Shown piece after piece: positions 18,243-26,715 of a stretch of DNA of 64,000 nt. Position numbers and translations under genes: made by a program. This DNA is from Pedobacter sp. SL55 (GTDB taxonomy: Bacteria > Bacteroidota > Bacteroidia > Sphingobacteriales > Sphingobacteriaceae), in contig NZ_CP113059.1 in NCBI RefSeq assembly GCF_026625705.1, forward strand, positions 992,001 through 1,056,000, in the 5' to 3' direction. The notes under the pieces were generated by a model. That model did not search any database. It was not told the DNA's origin and saw only the letters and a program-made list of their open reading frames with translations. Every line of letters starts with the position of its first letter. Position 1 is the stretch's first letter.

Positions 18243-18533
18243 ATGGAAATTCTCAAACCTTTGACCGATTTCTTTTCATCGATCGAAAAGGACGGTCGGA
18301 TCAGTGTAACGCATATCGCGGTGTACACCGCACTGCTGAAATACTGGCAGCAATCAGGTTTCACAAACCCGCTTCAGGCCTTCAGTTACCAGATCATGGA
18401 GATCGCAAAAATATCAGCACCCATGACCTACAGGAAATGCCTGAAAGACCTGAGCGATTTTGGCTATCTCAAATATCAGCCATCGCATAAAAGCAACCAG
18501 GCGAGCAAGATCATCCTCCACCTGCCAGACTAG
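18243..18533 (+). CDS. Small winged-helix-like protein
   Basis: The 96-residue protein looks like a single winged-helix domain. VTHIAVYTALLKYWQQSG and QIMEIAKISAPMTYRKCLKD could be a helix-turn-helix, followed by a wing (FGYLKYQPSHKSNQASKIIL). The pattern recalls N-terminal domains of phage and plasmid replication initiators, but regulator is equally possible. It begins an operon of three small genes (spacings 8 bp and an ATGA overlap) that converges on the integrase. Confidence 0.6.
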   Translation: MEILKPLTDFFSSIEKDGRISVTHIAVYTALLKYWQQSGFTNPLQAFSYQIMEIAKISAPMTYRKCLKDLSDFGYLKYQPSHKSNQASKIILHLPD

Positions 18534-18541
18534 GATAAAAA

Positions 18542-18874
18542 TTGGAAATAATCATAAATATTCAGGAAATGGAAAAAGTGACAGAGAACAAATTGCAGGA
18601 TTACGATATGAAGGTCTTCATGCTAAATTTGGTGAGTGACCTGAAAAAAGAAATCCTAACGGAGATCAGCAGCATGCTGAAAGACAAACAGGTACCCGAT
18701 ATCAAGAAGTGGATCAAATCGGTAGATGTGAAAAAACTATTGAACATTTCGCATGGCAAGCTTCAGACAATGCGCAACTCGAAATTGATCAGCTATACCC
18801 GGATAGGTGGAACCTTGTACTATAATGTTGACGAAATCCAGCGCATGCTCGAATCACCAAACCGCAGAAGATGA
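18542..18874 (+). CDS. Excisionase/MerR-like helix-turn-helix protein
   Basis: The C-terminal half (about 60-105) has the HTH_17/excisionase pattern: KSVDVKKLLNISHGKLQTMR, then SKLISYTRIGGTLYYNVDEI. The N-terminal half is a charged coiled helix. Such proteins near an integrase usually act as excision factors or regulators. A TTG at 18542 is preceded by AGGA at good spacing; an ATG at 18569 is the alternative start but has AGGA almost touching it. The stop overlaps the next start (ATGA). Confidence 0.72.
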   Translation: MEIIINIQEMEKVTENKLQDYDMKVFMLNLVSDLKKEILTEISSMLKDKQVPDIKKWIKSVDVKKLLNISHGKLQTMRNSKLISYTRIGGTLYYNVDEIQRMLESPNRRR

Positions 18875-19080
18875 GTGAGCTAAAGAAAAAAGGGGTGGGA
18901 TGCAATGTCCCACCAAGCAGGGAGCATGTCGAGATCTATTTCACCTCATTCGGTGCCACGGAAAATGATGCTACACATTTTTTTAGGGAATACTCCCTAA
19001 AAAAATGGAAAAACAGTAGGGGAATACGCATCCTCAACTGGAAGCAACATGCTTGGAGGCGTATCTTTTATGGGCATTGA
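18871..19080 (+). CDS. Small conserved-looking protein with a replication-initiator-like C-terminal motif
   Basis: The 69-residue protein contains FFREYSLKKWKNSRGIRILN followed by WKQHAWRRIFY. A Trp-Lys-x-x-x-G-x-x-Ile-x-Asn-Trp-Lys pattern ends many DnaD/phage replication proteins, so together with the winged-helix protein two genes upstream it could represent a split replication module. That is inference from motif shape only. It is translationally coupled to the upstream gene and followed by a strong bidirectional terminator. Confidence 0.55.
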   Translation: MSELKKKGVGCNVPPSREHVEIYFTSFGATENDATHFFREYSLKKWKNSRGIRILNWKQHAWRRIFYGH

Positions 19081-19089
19081 CCAAATAAG

Positions 19090-19113
19090 AAAGGCTGCCA
19101 ATCGGCAGCCTTT
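19090..19113. terminator. Bidirectional terminator between convergent genes
   Basis: A perfect 10-bp stem (AAAGGCTGCC / GGCAGCCTTT) with an AATC loop lies between the small operon on the + strand and the integrase stop at 19115 on the - strand. Confidence 0.8.
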
Positions 19114-19971
19114 GCTATGAAGCCCTGTTTGTAAGGAGTGGTACTTTCTCAATAACCTTGTCCATCTGCCCCTGTACCATCTGCATGCTTTTCATCAGCC
19201 TTTCCTTGCCTACCTGGCAATATTGGTGCGTTGTCTTGATCGACCGATGGCCGAGCATCAAGGACACGTCCTCCAAGGGGAGGAAGAAGTGGTTGAGCAT
19301 CATGTGGGCAAAGGTATGCCTGGCCAGATGTGTTGTCAATGGCCGGGCAAAGCCGGCCAGCACCCCTACCGGTTTGAGATAGTCATTATATTTTTGGTTG
19401 CTGATCACAGGCAATAGACTGCCGGTCCTCAGTACCACCTCGTGTTCCCTGTAACGTTCGATGATCTCCTCTACGATGGGAAGTACCGGCACAAGCTCAG
19501 TCGCATCCGATTTCTGCCGGTTTCGCATCAGACATTTGCCCCTGCCGCCGTGGTCGATGAGGTTTTCCTGCGTCAGGTTCGCCAGTTCGATATATGCAAA
19601 GCCGGTAAAACACTGGAAAATGAACAGGTCCTTGATGATGTTCAGCTTTGGACTTTCATACCCGGCAGCGTGCAGCTGCATCACCTCTACGTATTCCAAA
19701 GGGACCACCTTCTTGCTCTTGGGATTATACTCGAAGTGCTGCACCCTGTTCTTGTCGAGCCATTCCCTTTCCACTGCATAATCCAGGAATGCCTTCAGGT
19801 GGATGACCCTGCGCTCGGTGGTGACCGGACTCAGCGGGTTCTCCTTGCGCAGGGTAAGGAAGTTGACCATTTCCCGGGCGAAGTCCTGCCTGATGTCACT
19901 TAGACCTGTATGCTTCCCCGAAATTGGTCCGATTAAAAATAGAAAAAAGACACTATTTTTAATTAACAATT

Positions 19972-20238
19972 ATGAAAACAACACAATTTACAGAGGCACA
20001 GATTGTTTCAATATTGAGACAGCATGAAAAAGGCGTTAAGGTAACAGATATTGCCAGAGCAAACGGCATATCAGAGAAGACCTTCTATCGATGGCGAAGC
20101 AAATATGGCGGGATGGAAATTAACGATCTCAAACGCCTAAAGGAACTTGAGGCAGAAAACTCCAAGCTGAAACGGATGTATACCGATCTGGCACTTTTGA
20201 ACGATGCGCTAAAGGATCTGATTGAAAAAAAGCTTTAG
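19972..20238 (+). CDS. IS3-family OrfA (DNA-binding part of the transposase)
   Basis: The 88-residue protein has the classic IS3 OrfA layout: helix-turn-helix ([20 protein letters not shown], then [14 protein letters not shown]) and a leucine-zipper-like helix ([20 protein letters not shown]). A slippery heptamer A-AAA-AAG at 20226-20232, close to the stop, allows -1 frameshifting into OrfB. The gene appears intact. Confidence 0.92.
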   Translation: MKTTQFTEAQIVSILRQHEKGVKVTDIARANGISEKTFYRWRSKYGGMEINDLKRLKELEAENSKLKRMYTDLALLNDALKDLIEKKL

Positions 20239-21050
20239 CGCCTTGCGATAAAAAAGAAGCTGTTACTTTTCTGCTTGTCGAACATCAGATCAGTAAGCGC
20301 AAGGCTTGTGATAGCATTAAAATCTCAAGAAGCAGCTTCAGTTACTTGGCCCGCATAAAGCAGGATGACAAGTACATTGAACTATTAAATGGTTTGACAG
20401 AAAAGCACGTAAGCATAGGTTTTTGGCAATGCTACCATCGGATAAGAAAGTCAGGGGAAATGATCAACCATAAAAAACTCTACAGGATTTACACCGCACT
20501 AAAACTGAACATAAGAAGAAGGGCTAAAAAAAGATTGCCAGCAAGGGTAAAACAGGCTTTGTTCCAGCCCGGCAAAATCAACGAGGTCTGGAGCATAGAT
20601 TTTATGAGTGACAGCTTATGGGATGGCAGAAAAATAAGGTTATTGAACGTGATTGATGATTTTAACAGGGAAGTTTTAACGATAGAAACAGACACATCGC
20701 TGCCAACATTACGGGTAATAAGGAGTTTGGAAGAAATCGCCCAGCAAAGGGGTTATCCCAAAATGATAAGGGTTGACAACGGGCCAGAATTTATTAGTGC
20801 AAAACTGGATATTTGGAGCAAGGAAAATAAGATCCAACTTGTGTTCATTCAGCCTGGTGAGCCCACGCAAAATGCTTATATCGAAAGGTTAAACGGAACT
20901 TTCAGAAGGGATATATTAAATGCCTACGTATTTAAATCAATTCAGGAAGTAAGAACAATAAGTGAAGAATGGATGAATGACTATAACTATAGTAGGCCAC
21001 ATAGAGCACTCAAAAATAAAACACCAATAGAATACAAATTATGCCAATAA
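20232..21050 (+). CDS. IS3-family OrfB (integrase-type catalytic part), made by -1 frameshift
   Basis: In the -1 frame the protein continues from the slippery site as [20 protein letters not shown], the usual start of IS3 OrfB; the first ATG-started frame begins only at 20346. The rve catalytic core is complete: Asp in VWSIDFMSD, Asp in [11 protein letters not shown], and Glu in [16 protein letters not shown]. The OrfAB fusion is the active transposase. Length and motifs are full, so the IS is potentially mobile. Confidence 0.9.
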   Translation, partial: ALAPCDKKEAVTFLLVEHQISKRKACDSIKISRSSFSYLARIKQDDKYIELLNGLTEKHVSIGFWQCYHRIRKSGEMINHKKLYRIYTALKLNIRRRAKKRLPARVKQALFQPGKINEVWSIDFMSDSLWDGRKIRLLNVIDDFNREVLTIETDTSLPTLRVIRSLEEIAQQRGYPKMIRVDNGPEFISAKLDIWSKENKIQLVFIQPGEPTQNAYIERLNGTFRRDILNAYVFKSIQEVRTISEEWMNDYNYSRPHRALKNKTPIEYKLCQ

Positions 21051-21765
21051 ATTCTATTTTTGATTGGTACGAAATTTAGGGAAGCACACAGACCGATGTC
21101 GGAAATCCCAGTATGGTAACGCACAAAGTCCATCAGGTGGTTACGGGAGGTTTTCCATGTGGTGAACGTAGAGTTCTCCAACAGCTTGGCCTCCACCTGT
21201 AACTGAAGCTCCGCTATTTTGGCATCCATTACTTCAACTAGCGTATGCTTCGCCTCCTTCTGCTTTTTTTCTTCCAACTGGTTCCAGTCAGCACCTTTGC
21301 CGTTAAAGACATTCTTTACCATCTGCGGGCCGACATGCCCACGCTCCCAGCAGAGATTTTCAAAGACCCTGTCCAGGTCCTTCTGGACCTCCATGATCCT
21401 GAAATTGATCTCATCGGCAGCCCTGTTCCCCTCGGTACTCCTTTTGTTTTCGGTGTCCCAGAATTCGGGAGCGATTTTCTTTCCGATGGAAAGATCTACA
21501 TCCTCCCCATCGATGTTAATCTTTACGTACAGTGGCGCCATTCCCTTTTTGTCCGACTTTGCCCTGAAGAGCCAAAACATCACGGACATTTTCTGATTGC
21601 TTTTCATACTACACTTTTTAAGTTCAACAATTTGCCAAAAGTGGCCTGAAGTCCCTAAAACCGATCTTTTCGGAAAAACCATTTACCTAATTTACGGATC
21701 AAGCAAATAATCTGGGGGGATTCATTTAGATTTTTATTTTTGTTGTTCACTCTTGATTTATTTTT

Positions 21766-22113
21766 TTGGAACAGCAGGAACTACTCAAACTACTTCTACC
21801 GACAGAACTTATCGAACATTTTGACCTTATCCGCATCGAACCGATGGAAGATGGTTATCATTTATTTCTTGACCAGCATAATATTCCACCTGCGGAATTT
21901 GCCAGCCACAAGTTGGAATCCAAAGGATTTTTAGATCAGGCAATTATCCGTGATTTTCCCTTGCGTGGCAAAGCCTGTTTCCTTCATCTTCGCCGTCGCA
22001 AATGGCATGACCATGATACCGGCAGATCCGTTTACAGTTCATGGAATACGGTGGCAGAGGGCACGCGTTTAACCGCAGAGTTCGCTGCTTTTTTAAAAGA
22101 ATTTGATCGATAA
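21766..22113 (+). CDS. ISAon1-type transposase, N-terminal region protein
   Basis: The 115-residue protein starts at a TTG and contains HNIPPAEFASHKLESKGFLD and a basic LRRRKWHDHDTG segment. This short first frame is typical of ISAon1-type elements, where it precedes the catalytic frame and probably supplies end recognition. It overlaps the next frame by 11 bp, which fits translational coupling or frameshifting. Confidence 0.75.
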   Translation: MEQQELLKLLLPTELIEHFDLIRIEPMEDGYHLFLDQHNIPPAEFASHKLESKGFLDQAIIRDFPLRGKACFLHLRRRKWHDHDTGRSVYSSWNTVAEGTRLTAEFAAFLKEFDR

Positions 22114-23089
22114 CCATCCTATCAGCTGCAAACTATTGGGTCAGCTGTATGGGCTTGATGGCAGGCGGTTGCAGGAACAATATATTCGTTACCTAAGTGA
22201 TTTCATGGACTGGGACCAACGTTCTCATGCAGGCCACTGGGTTCTATTCGAACAAAATATTGGAGAATACCTAAGCCTGGATGAAGTATGCCTGTCCCGG
22301 GGAGAACTCTATACGGTACTCACCAATAAGGATGCAAAGGGGAAAAAGGGTGCTTTACTGGCTATGGTAAAAGGAACCATCAGCGATCAGGTGATTGCTA
22401 TACTTGAACGCATTCCCTATCGTCTTCGTAAAGAAGTAAAGGAGGTTACTTTGGATCTGGCTCCAACGATGGAGCGTATTGCCAGGCGTGCCTTCCCCAA
22501 GGCAAGACTGGTATCTGACCGCTTTCACGTGCAGCAGCTTGCAGCAGATGCTGTTCAACAAATCCGCATTCAATACCGATGGGAAGCTATCGATCAGGAA
22601 AACAGTGAAATGGAGCTGGCAAAACAGCTAAACCATCCCCATGTGCCTGATATATTAGAAAACGGAGATAGTTTAAAGCAATTACTGGCCCGTAGCAGGC
22701 ACCTGTTATTTAAAGATGAAACAAACTGGACAGCTTCCCAACAGCACAGGTCAGAGCTGCTGTTTGCCAGGTATCCCTTATTAGAGAAAGCCTATCGGCT
22801 GAGCAGGAAACTGTCTCATATCTTTTCAAACACAAAGGAGAAGGGCATCGGTTTTACCAGGCTCGCCAAATGGTATGATGAGGTTGAAAAATCAGCCATA
22901 AAAGCATTTTCAACCGTGGCAAGAACCATACAGAACCACTACCACACCATCCTGAACTACTTTGACAACAGGCATACAAATGCTTCTGCAGAATCGTTCA
23001 ATGCTAAAATCAAAGCACTAAGAACTCAATTCAGAGGAGTCAGAAATGTTGAATTCTTTATGTACAGATTAGCCAAAATATATGCGTAA
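22103..23089 (+). CDS. ISAon1-type DDE transposase
   Basis: The 328-residue protein has an ISL3-like DDE core: Asp in VTLDLAPTME, Asp in RLVSDRFHVQQLAADAV, and Glu in NASAESFNAKIKALRTQFRG. The start is a TTG inside the end of the previous frame. It ends 12 bp before the right inverted repeat. All motifs look intact. Confidence 0.88.
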   Translation: MIDNHPISCKLLGQLYGLDGRRLQEQYIRYLSDFMDWDQRSHAGHWVLFEQNIGEYLSLDEVCLSRGELYTVLTNKDAKGKKGALLAMVKGTISDQVIAILERIPYRLRKEVKEVTLDLAPTMERIARRAFPKARLVSDRFHVQQLAADAVQQIRIQYRWEAIDQENSEMELAKQLNHPHVPDILENGDSLKQLLARSRHLLFKDETNWTASQQHRSELLFARYPLLEKAYRLSRKLSHIFSNTKEKGIGFTRLAKWYDEVEKSAIKAFSTVARTIQNHYHTILNYFDNRHTNASAESFNAKIKALRTQFRGVRNVEFFMYRLAKIYA

Positions 23090-23142
23090 TCTTTCTAGCC
23101 CCCCCCAGATTATTTGCTTGATCCTAATTTACCACCACAAAG

Positions 23143-23162
23143 TGGTAAACGAAATGGTAAAC
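23143..23162 (+). repeat. Right-end TGGTAAAC pair, candidate integrase arm-type site
   Basis: Copies of TGGTAAAC start at 23143 and 23155 with the same 12-bp spacing as the pair at 11576-11595. The first copy is also the right arm of an 8-bp palindrome (TTTACCAC at 23128-23135, GTGGTAAA at 23142-23149), part of which is the ISAon1-type target duplication. Confidence 0.5.
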
Positions 23163-23240
23163 ATTTTTTCTAAACTGACTTGGATTGTTTTGTACAGTTT
23201 ATTTGAAAAAATTTGATAAAAAATGCGTGGAAACAAAAAA

Positions 23241-23260
23241 AGCGCACTGTATAGTGCGCT
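23241..23260 (-). terminator. Terminator downstream of tRNA-Asp
   Basis: A perfect 8-bp stem AGCGCACT / AGTGCGCT with a 4-nt loop is followed on the - strand by a T run, 26 bases after the tRNA end. It lies on the island side of the attachment site, so the island brought a replacement terminator. Confidence 0.7.
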
Positions 23261-23282
23261 TTTAAAGGCTTTTAACTCGACC

Positions 23283-23306
23283 TTGCGGTCCGGACGGGAC
23301 TCGAAC
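23283..23306 (-). other. Right attachment site within the tRNA-Asp 3' end
   Basis: This stretch matches the left border copy at 11445-11468: the first 17 bases are identical, then two mismatches, then CGAAC. It lies within the tRNA acceptor and T-arm, as is common for tyrosine-integrase elements. Confidence 0.7.
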
Positions 23307-23359
23307 CCGCGACCTCCGCCGTGACAGGGCGGCATTCTAACCAGCTGAACTACCGAACC
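23286..23359 (-). tRNA. tRNA-Asp (GTC)
   Basis: A full cloverleaf can be folded: acceptor arms GGTTCGG and CCGGACC (one G-U pair), D-arm AGTTCAGCTGGTTAGAAT, anticodon stem CCGCC/GGCGG around the loop CTGTCAC with anticodon GTC, variable loop AGGTC and T-arm GCGGGTTCGAGTCCCGT. The discriminator base is G and CCA is not encoded (CAA follows). The last 14-24 nt are the island attachment site, and the island end preserves the tRNA sequence. Confidence 0.96.
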
Positions 23360-23511
23360 GTTCGCAACGTTAAACAACCGTTTTCCGTTTTGGTGTTGCA
23401 AATATAGAGCGAATATTTTATTTATTCAACAATAATTTAAAAATAATTTAACACCGCACAAAAACACCTCATTTACAATTCTTTATTTTTCAAAACCATA
23501 TAAATCAAAAA

Positions 23512-23533
23512 GCCCCGCAATCAATCCGGGGCC
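23512..23533 (-). terminator. Terminator of prfA
   Basis: GCCCCG (23512-23517) pairs with the CGGGGC block ending at 23533, and on the - strand the hairpin is followed by TTTTTGA. It lies 26 bp after the prfA stop. Confidence 0.7.
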
Positions 23534-23558
23534 TTATATAATTTCAAACCAAGCAATT

Positions 23559-24633
23559 TTAATTAATTGCTCCTTCTTTCATTTTTTCTGCATTTTCTGC
23601 AAATTGTAACTTATCAATCAACTCTTGAATATCGCCATCCATAATTGAAGGCAAGTTATACAACGTTAAACCAATACGATGATCGGTAACACGCCCTTGC
23701 GGATAATTGTAGGTTCTAATCTTCGCAGATCTATCGCCTGTTGATACCATCGTTTTACGTTTAGCTGCAATATCTCCGTTTTTCTTCTGCAACTCAATAT
23801 CATAAAGCTTACTTCTCAACATCTCCATCGCAATAATACGGTTACCCAATTGCGAACGCTCTTGCTGGCAAACCACCACAATTCCCGAAGGTTTGTGCGT
23901 TAACTGCACTTTGGTCTCTACCTTATTTACGTTCTGTCCACCAGCACCACCAGAACGCGAGGTTTGCAACTCAATATCTGCGGGGTTCAAGTAAAAGTCA
24001 ATTTCTTCAGCCTCTGGCAACACCGCTACCGAAGCTGCCGAAGTGTGTACCCTACCTTGGGTTTCGGTATCTGGCACACGCTGTACACGATGCACACCAC
24101 TTTCGTATTTCAAAGTACCGTAAACATCCCTCACCAGAAACTTTTAAGATTACCTCTTTATAACCTCCAGCAGTACCTTCGGTTACGTCAACAGTTTCTA
24201 CTTTCCAGCCTCTAGTTTCGAAATAACGGGTGTACATACGATACAGATCGCCAGCAAAAAGAGCTGCTTCATCGCCACCAGTACCACCACGAATTTCAAA
24301 TACCGCATTTTTAGCATCTTCAGGATCTTTCGGAATTAACATCAAGCGAATACGTTCCTCCATTTCCTCTTGCTGCACCAACAACAAATCCTGCTCTTCT
24401 TTGGCCATTTCTCTCATCTCCGGATCTTTCTCGTTGTTCAAAATATCTTTGTTTGCCTCAATATTGCTCATTACGTTCTTGTACACTTTGTACTCCTCCA
24501 CAATCTTGGTCAAGTCTTTATATTCCTTGTTCAGCGCAGCAAAACGCTTCATATCCTGTATCACATCCGGATTACTCAACTGCTCCTCTACATCTTCCCA
24601 ACGCAACTTAATGGCTTCTAATTTATCTAACAT
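23559..24633 (-). pseudogene. prfA: Peptide chain release factor 1, frameshifted in this sequence
   Basis: The span of 1075 bases equals a 357-residue RF1 plus one extra base. The N-terminal part runs in one frame from 24633; the rest runs in another to 23559. The shift falls at the GGG run at 24128-24130: dropping one G restores [20 protein letters not shown]. The catalytic GGQ ([20 protein letters not shown]) is present, and PDT at the codon-recognition position ([10 protein letters not shown]) marks RF1 rather than RF2. RF1 releases peptides at UAA and UAG and is essential, so the indel is most likely a sequence error. Programmed frameshifting belongs to prfB, not this gene. Confidence 0.93.
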
Positions 24634-24710
24634 AGTTATTATAAGAAAATCAATATTATTCTTTCAATTAAAGCAAGTCCCGCTTTACGTTTTATTTTTT
24701 TGTCAACTTC

Positions 24711-24773
24711 TGTCATCCTAAGCCTGTCGAAGGATTTTATAGGATACAACGCTTCGATAAACTCAGCGTGACA
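24711..24773. repeat. Dispersed repeat fragment upstream of prfA
   Basis: The segment TGTCATCCTAAGCCTGTCGA through CAGCGTGAC begins and ends with GTCA/TGAC. It has the look of the intergenic repeats that are scattered through genomes of this group. The rest of the 24634-24856 gap shows nothing further. Confidence 0.4.
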
Positions 24774-24856
24774 CTAAACGACGTCACTACAAACAAAAAA
24801 GATACCACTTCAATCGGGTTTATTACACCAAAATCCGTGCAAAAAACCAACACGCT

Positions 24857-25663
24857 TTAATTATCGGACAGCAAAAATACGGCTTTTTCGGTTAACACTG
24901 CAATTAATTTATTGCCCACCGCAACCTGCCTAATTGCAAGAGAAACAGGTAGTGTTTGCTTGGTACTTTCAAAAGTGGCTGGATGATACTTGATCATCTC
25001 CATACCTTTAACGTAAGCAATCACATTACTTGTGATATTAAAATCCGACAGACTATCTATAGGCAGCTCCCGCACATAGCCACCAAACCTATCAAACTGC
25101 AAAACACCTTCGTTCTTTCGCTGAAGAAAAACATATTGGTCAGAAGCAACCATTTTTTTAACATCAACCACTTCATCAAAAAGTTGAAAAAGGTTAGCCG
25201 AACGTACTTCTTCTGTAAAATTACTACTCAATTTAATAAGTGCATTGGCGGTTCTATCAAAAATCCACAAACTATTATTGTTACCCGATGCTACGGCCGA
25301 CACCAACAAATTACTGTTTTTTGCGAAAGAGTAACTCGTAATCTCATTTAAGTTATTGTTTAGCACCACCACCTGTTGAAAATCGGCATAAAAAAGCACT
25401 ACCCGCATCGGATCAGAAACATCCACGCTGTGCAGCCTACCAAAACGATTGTTGCTGTAACGCCACTTCAACTTACCTTTTGCATCGTATTTCAGCAGCT
25501 CTTCCCTTTCCGAAAGTAGGTAAACATTATCCAGGTTATCTGCGTAAACAGCTTTAGCAATCGTATCTATTTGAGCTACTTGTTTCAACTGCGCATTAGC
25601 TTCACTATTATTAAATAGCACAACAATTAAACAATTAAACAGTAAAACAGCTAACCTTTTCAT
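24857..25663 (-). CDS. Secreted beta-propeller-like hypothetical protein
   Basis: The 268-residue protein has a signal peptide (about 1-24, ending SEANAQ) and repeated beta-strand blocks with aromatic-aspartate turns (LLKYDAKGKLKWRYSNNRFG, LWIFDRTANALIKL, VLQFDRFGGYVREL) that look like propeller blades. No catalytic motif is visible. It follows lpxH by 21 bp on the same strand and is probably co-transcribed. A structural or sensing role in the periplasm is possible; the family name is not known to me. Confidence 0.65.
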   Translation of the reverse strand: MKRLAVLLFNCLIVVLFNNSEANAQLKQVAQIDTIAKAVYADNLDNVYLLSEREELLKYDAKGKLKWRYSNNRFGRLHSVDVSDPMRVVLFYADFQQVVVLNNNLNEITSYSFAKNSNLLVSAVASGNNNSLWIFDRTANALIKLSSNFTEEVRSANLFQLFDEVVDVKKMVASDQYVFLQRKNEGVLQFDRFGGYVRELPIDSLSDFNITSNVIAYVKGMEMIKYHPATFESTKQTLPVSLAIRQVAVGNKLIAVLTEKAVFLLSDN

Positions 25664-25684
25664 GATCGATTATTCAATTCCCCT

Positions 25685-26434
25685 TTAGGGGCTAGGGGTA
25701 AAATATTCCAGTCTCAACTCCTCTCCATCAAACACACCGTAAGAACTATAGTTTAACCATTCGCCGATATTGATGTAAATACTTTGCGCATTTAATTTCA
25801 TCTCTATTGGCAAATGCCTATGTCCAAACACAAAATAATCAAAATGTTGCTTTTGCAGCTGCTCTTTAGCATAAATCGCTAACCACTCTTTATCTTCTCC
25901 CAAGAAAACTTCTTCGGCCTTACTTGCTGCCCTACTGTGAGACGACCAAGCACTGGCAATACCCATACCAATTCTAGGCGGCACAACGCCAAACAACCAT
26001 TGACAAACAGGATTTCTAAAAATCTTACGTAAGAACTTATATTTTCTATCACCTGGCCCTAATCCATCGCCATGGTGTAAGTAAAATTTCTTCCCACCAC
26101 GCTCAATAACCAGTTCGTCGCTTACCATCTGCATGCCCATCTCTTTAATAAAGTAATCTTTTACCCACATATCGTGGTTACCTTTAAAGAAATAGATTTT
26201 GATGCCTTTATCAGACATTTCGGCTAATTTACCTTGCAAGCGCACAAATCCTTTCGGCACTACATATTTATATTCGAACCAAAAATCGAATACATCGCCC
26301 ATTAAAAACAGTTCGCTGCAATTTGGAGTGATGAAATTCAGCCATCTTACAATACGGTCTTCACGTCGTCTGCTTTCGGTATGGTTTGGCGAACCTAAAT
26401 GAAAATCTGAAGCGAAATATATGTTCTTAGTCAT
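25685..26434 (-). CDS. lpxH: UDP-2,3-diacylglucosamine diphosphatase
   Basis: I start at the ATG at 26434 (MTKNIYFASDFHLGS), where homology begins; the frame is open 93 bp further but only gives a low-complexity extension. The calcineurin-type metal motifs are complete: ASDFHLGS, LMGDVFDFWFEY, FKGNHDMW, YLHHGDG and FGHRHLP. LpxH removes UMP from UDP-2,3-diacylglucosamine to give lipid X in lipid A synthesis at the inner membrane. At about 249 residues it has normal length. Confidence 0.9.
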   Translation of the reverse strand: MTKNIYFASDFHLGSPNHTESRRREDRIVRWLNFITPNCSELFLMGDVFDFWFEYKYVVPKGFVRLQGKLAEMSDKGIKIYFFKGNHDMWVKDYFIKEMGMQMVSDELVIERGGKKFYLHHGDGLGPGDRKYKFLRKIFRNPVCQWLFGVVPPRIGMGIASAWSSHSRAASKAEEVFLGEDKEWLAIYAKEQLQKQHFDYFVFGHRHLPIEMKLNAQSIYINIGEWLNYSSYGVFDGEELRLEYFTPSP

Positions 26435-26690
26435 TTTTCCAAAGATAAAGAATAAAGAGTTAGGCACAAAGAATGAGGTTAGGCTCTTATTACCCTTTAA
26501 AAAGTTCTGATAACTTTTAAGAACCAAGCTGTCTATTTAGTGCATAAAACAGGTTTTTTATCACATTGTAAAAAATAAAAAATAGCTTCAAACCCCTTGT
26601 CAAAACTGTATATCTATAGATTTAGTAGAATTTTAACCTTTCTATCTAGAACTTATCTAAATAGCTACCGTTTTTTAAAACTTATTTTCG

Positions 26691-26698
26691 TACTTTTG
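26691..26698 (+). promoter_or_regulatory. Bacteroidota-type -7 promoter box
   Basis: TACTTTTG matches the TAnnTTTG consensus and lies 17 bp before the ATG of the reductase gene. A clear -33 TTG is not visible. Confidence 0.55.
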
Positions 26699-26715
26699 CA
26701 CAAATTTTAATTATT

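Larger units (their letters stand above)
19907..21090 (+). mobile_element. IS3-family insertion sequence (IS407-like group)
   Basis: The ends share TGTATGCTTCCC / TGTGTGCTTCCC as terminal inverted repeats, extended imperfectly over about 39 bp. Flanks show a 4-bp duplication GACC at 19903-19906 and 21091-21094. The element is 1184 bp and encodes OrfA and OrfB joined by a -1 frameshift. A 4-bp duplication and the OrfA type fit the IS407 group. It interrupts the island's integrase gene. Confidence 0.9.
19115..21607 (-). pseudogene. Tyrosine integrase of the island, disrupted by an IS3-family element
   Basis: The N-terminal part (21607 to about 21091) has an arm-DNA-binding domain (MSVMFWLFRAKSDKKGMAPL) and the start of the core-binding domain. 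The catalytic part (19906 to 19115) has HLARHTFAHMML, LGHRSIKTTHQY and the nucleophile Tyr. Where most family members carry the first catalytic Arg it has FTGFAYIEL, a change shared with CTnDOT-type integrases. Removing the IS and one GACC duplication restores a single open frame (TGISDIG joined to LSDIRQDF), so the break is clean and probably recent. In this state it should be inactive. Confidence 0.9.
21696..23124 (+). mobile_element. ISAon1-type insertion sequence
   Basis: Perfect 24-bp terminal inverted repeats lie at 21696-21719 and 23101-23124. They are flanked by an exact 8-bp target duplication TAATTTAC (21688-21695 and 23125-23132). The 1429-bp element carries two overlapping frames of an ISAon1-type transposase. 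It inserted between the integrase promoter side and the TGGTAAAC pair near the island's right end. Confidence 0.93.
11445..23306. mobile_element. Genomic island integrated in the tRNA-Asp 3' end
   Basis: The left border is the partial tRNA copy at 11445-11468; the right border is the intact tRNA-Asp at 23286-23359, whose 3' 24 nt form the other attachment site. Inside are a tyrosine integrase, small HTH genes, a Fic-fusion, a secreted protein, and three insertion sequences. The base composition is visibly GC-richer than the flanking chromosome. No conjugation or relaxase gene is intact. The integrase is split by an IS, so the island is probably fixed unless helped from elsewhere. It resembles a decayed integrative element about 11.9 kb long, of which about 5.2 kb is IS sequence. 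Confidence 0.78.

Noticed and set aside
23129..23401. Protein-coding frame across the tRNA-Asp gene
   Set aside because: It lies over the tRNA and attachment site, and its sequence is explained by these.
23559..24633. Programmed frameshift in a release factor gene
   Set aside because: That mechanism belongs to RF2 with an early UGA; this is RF1, and the shift is in the middle without the known signals.
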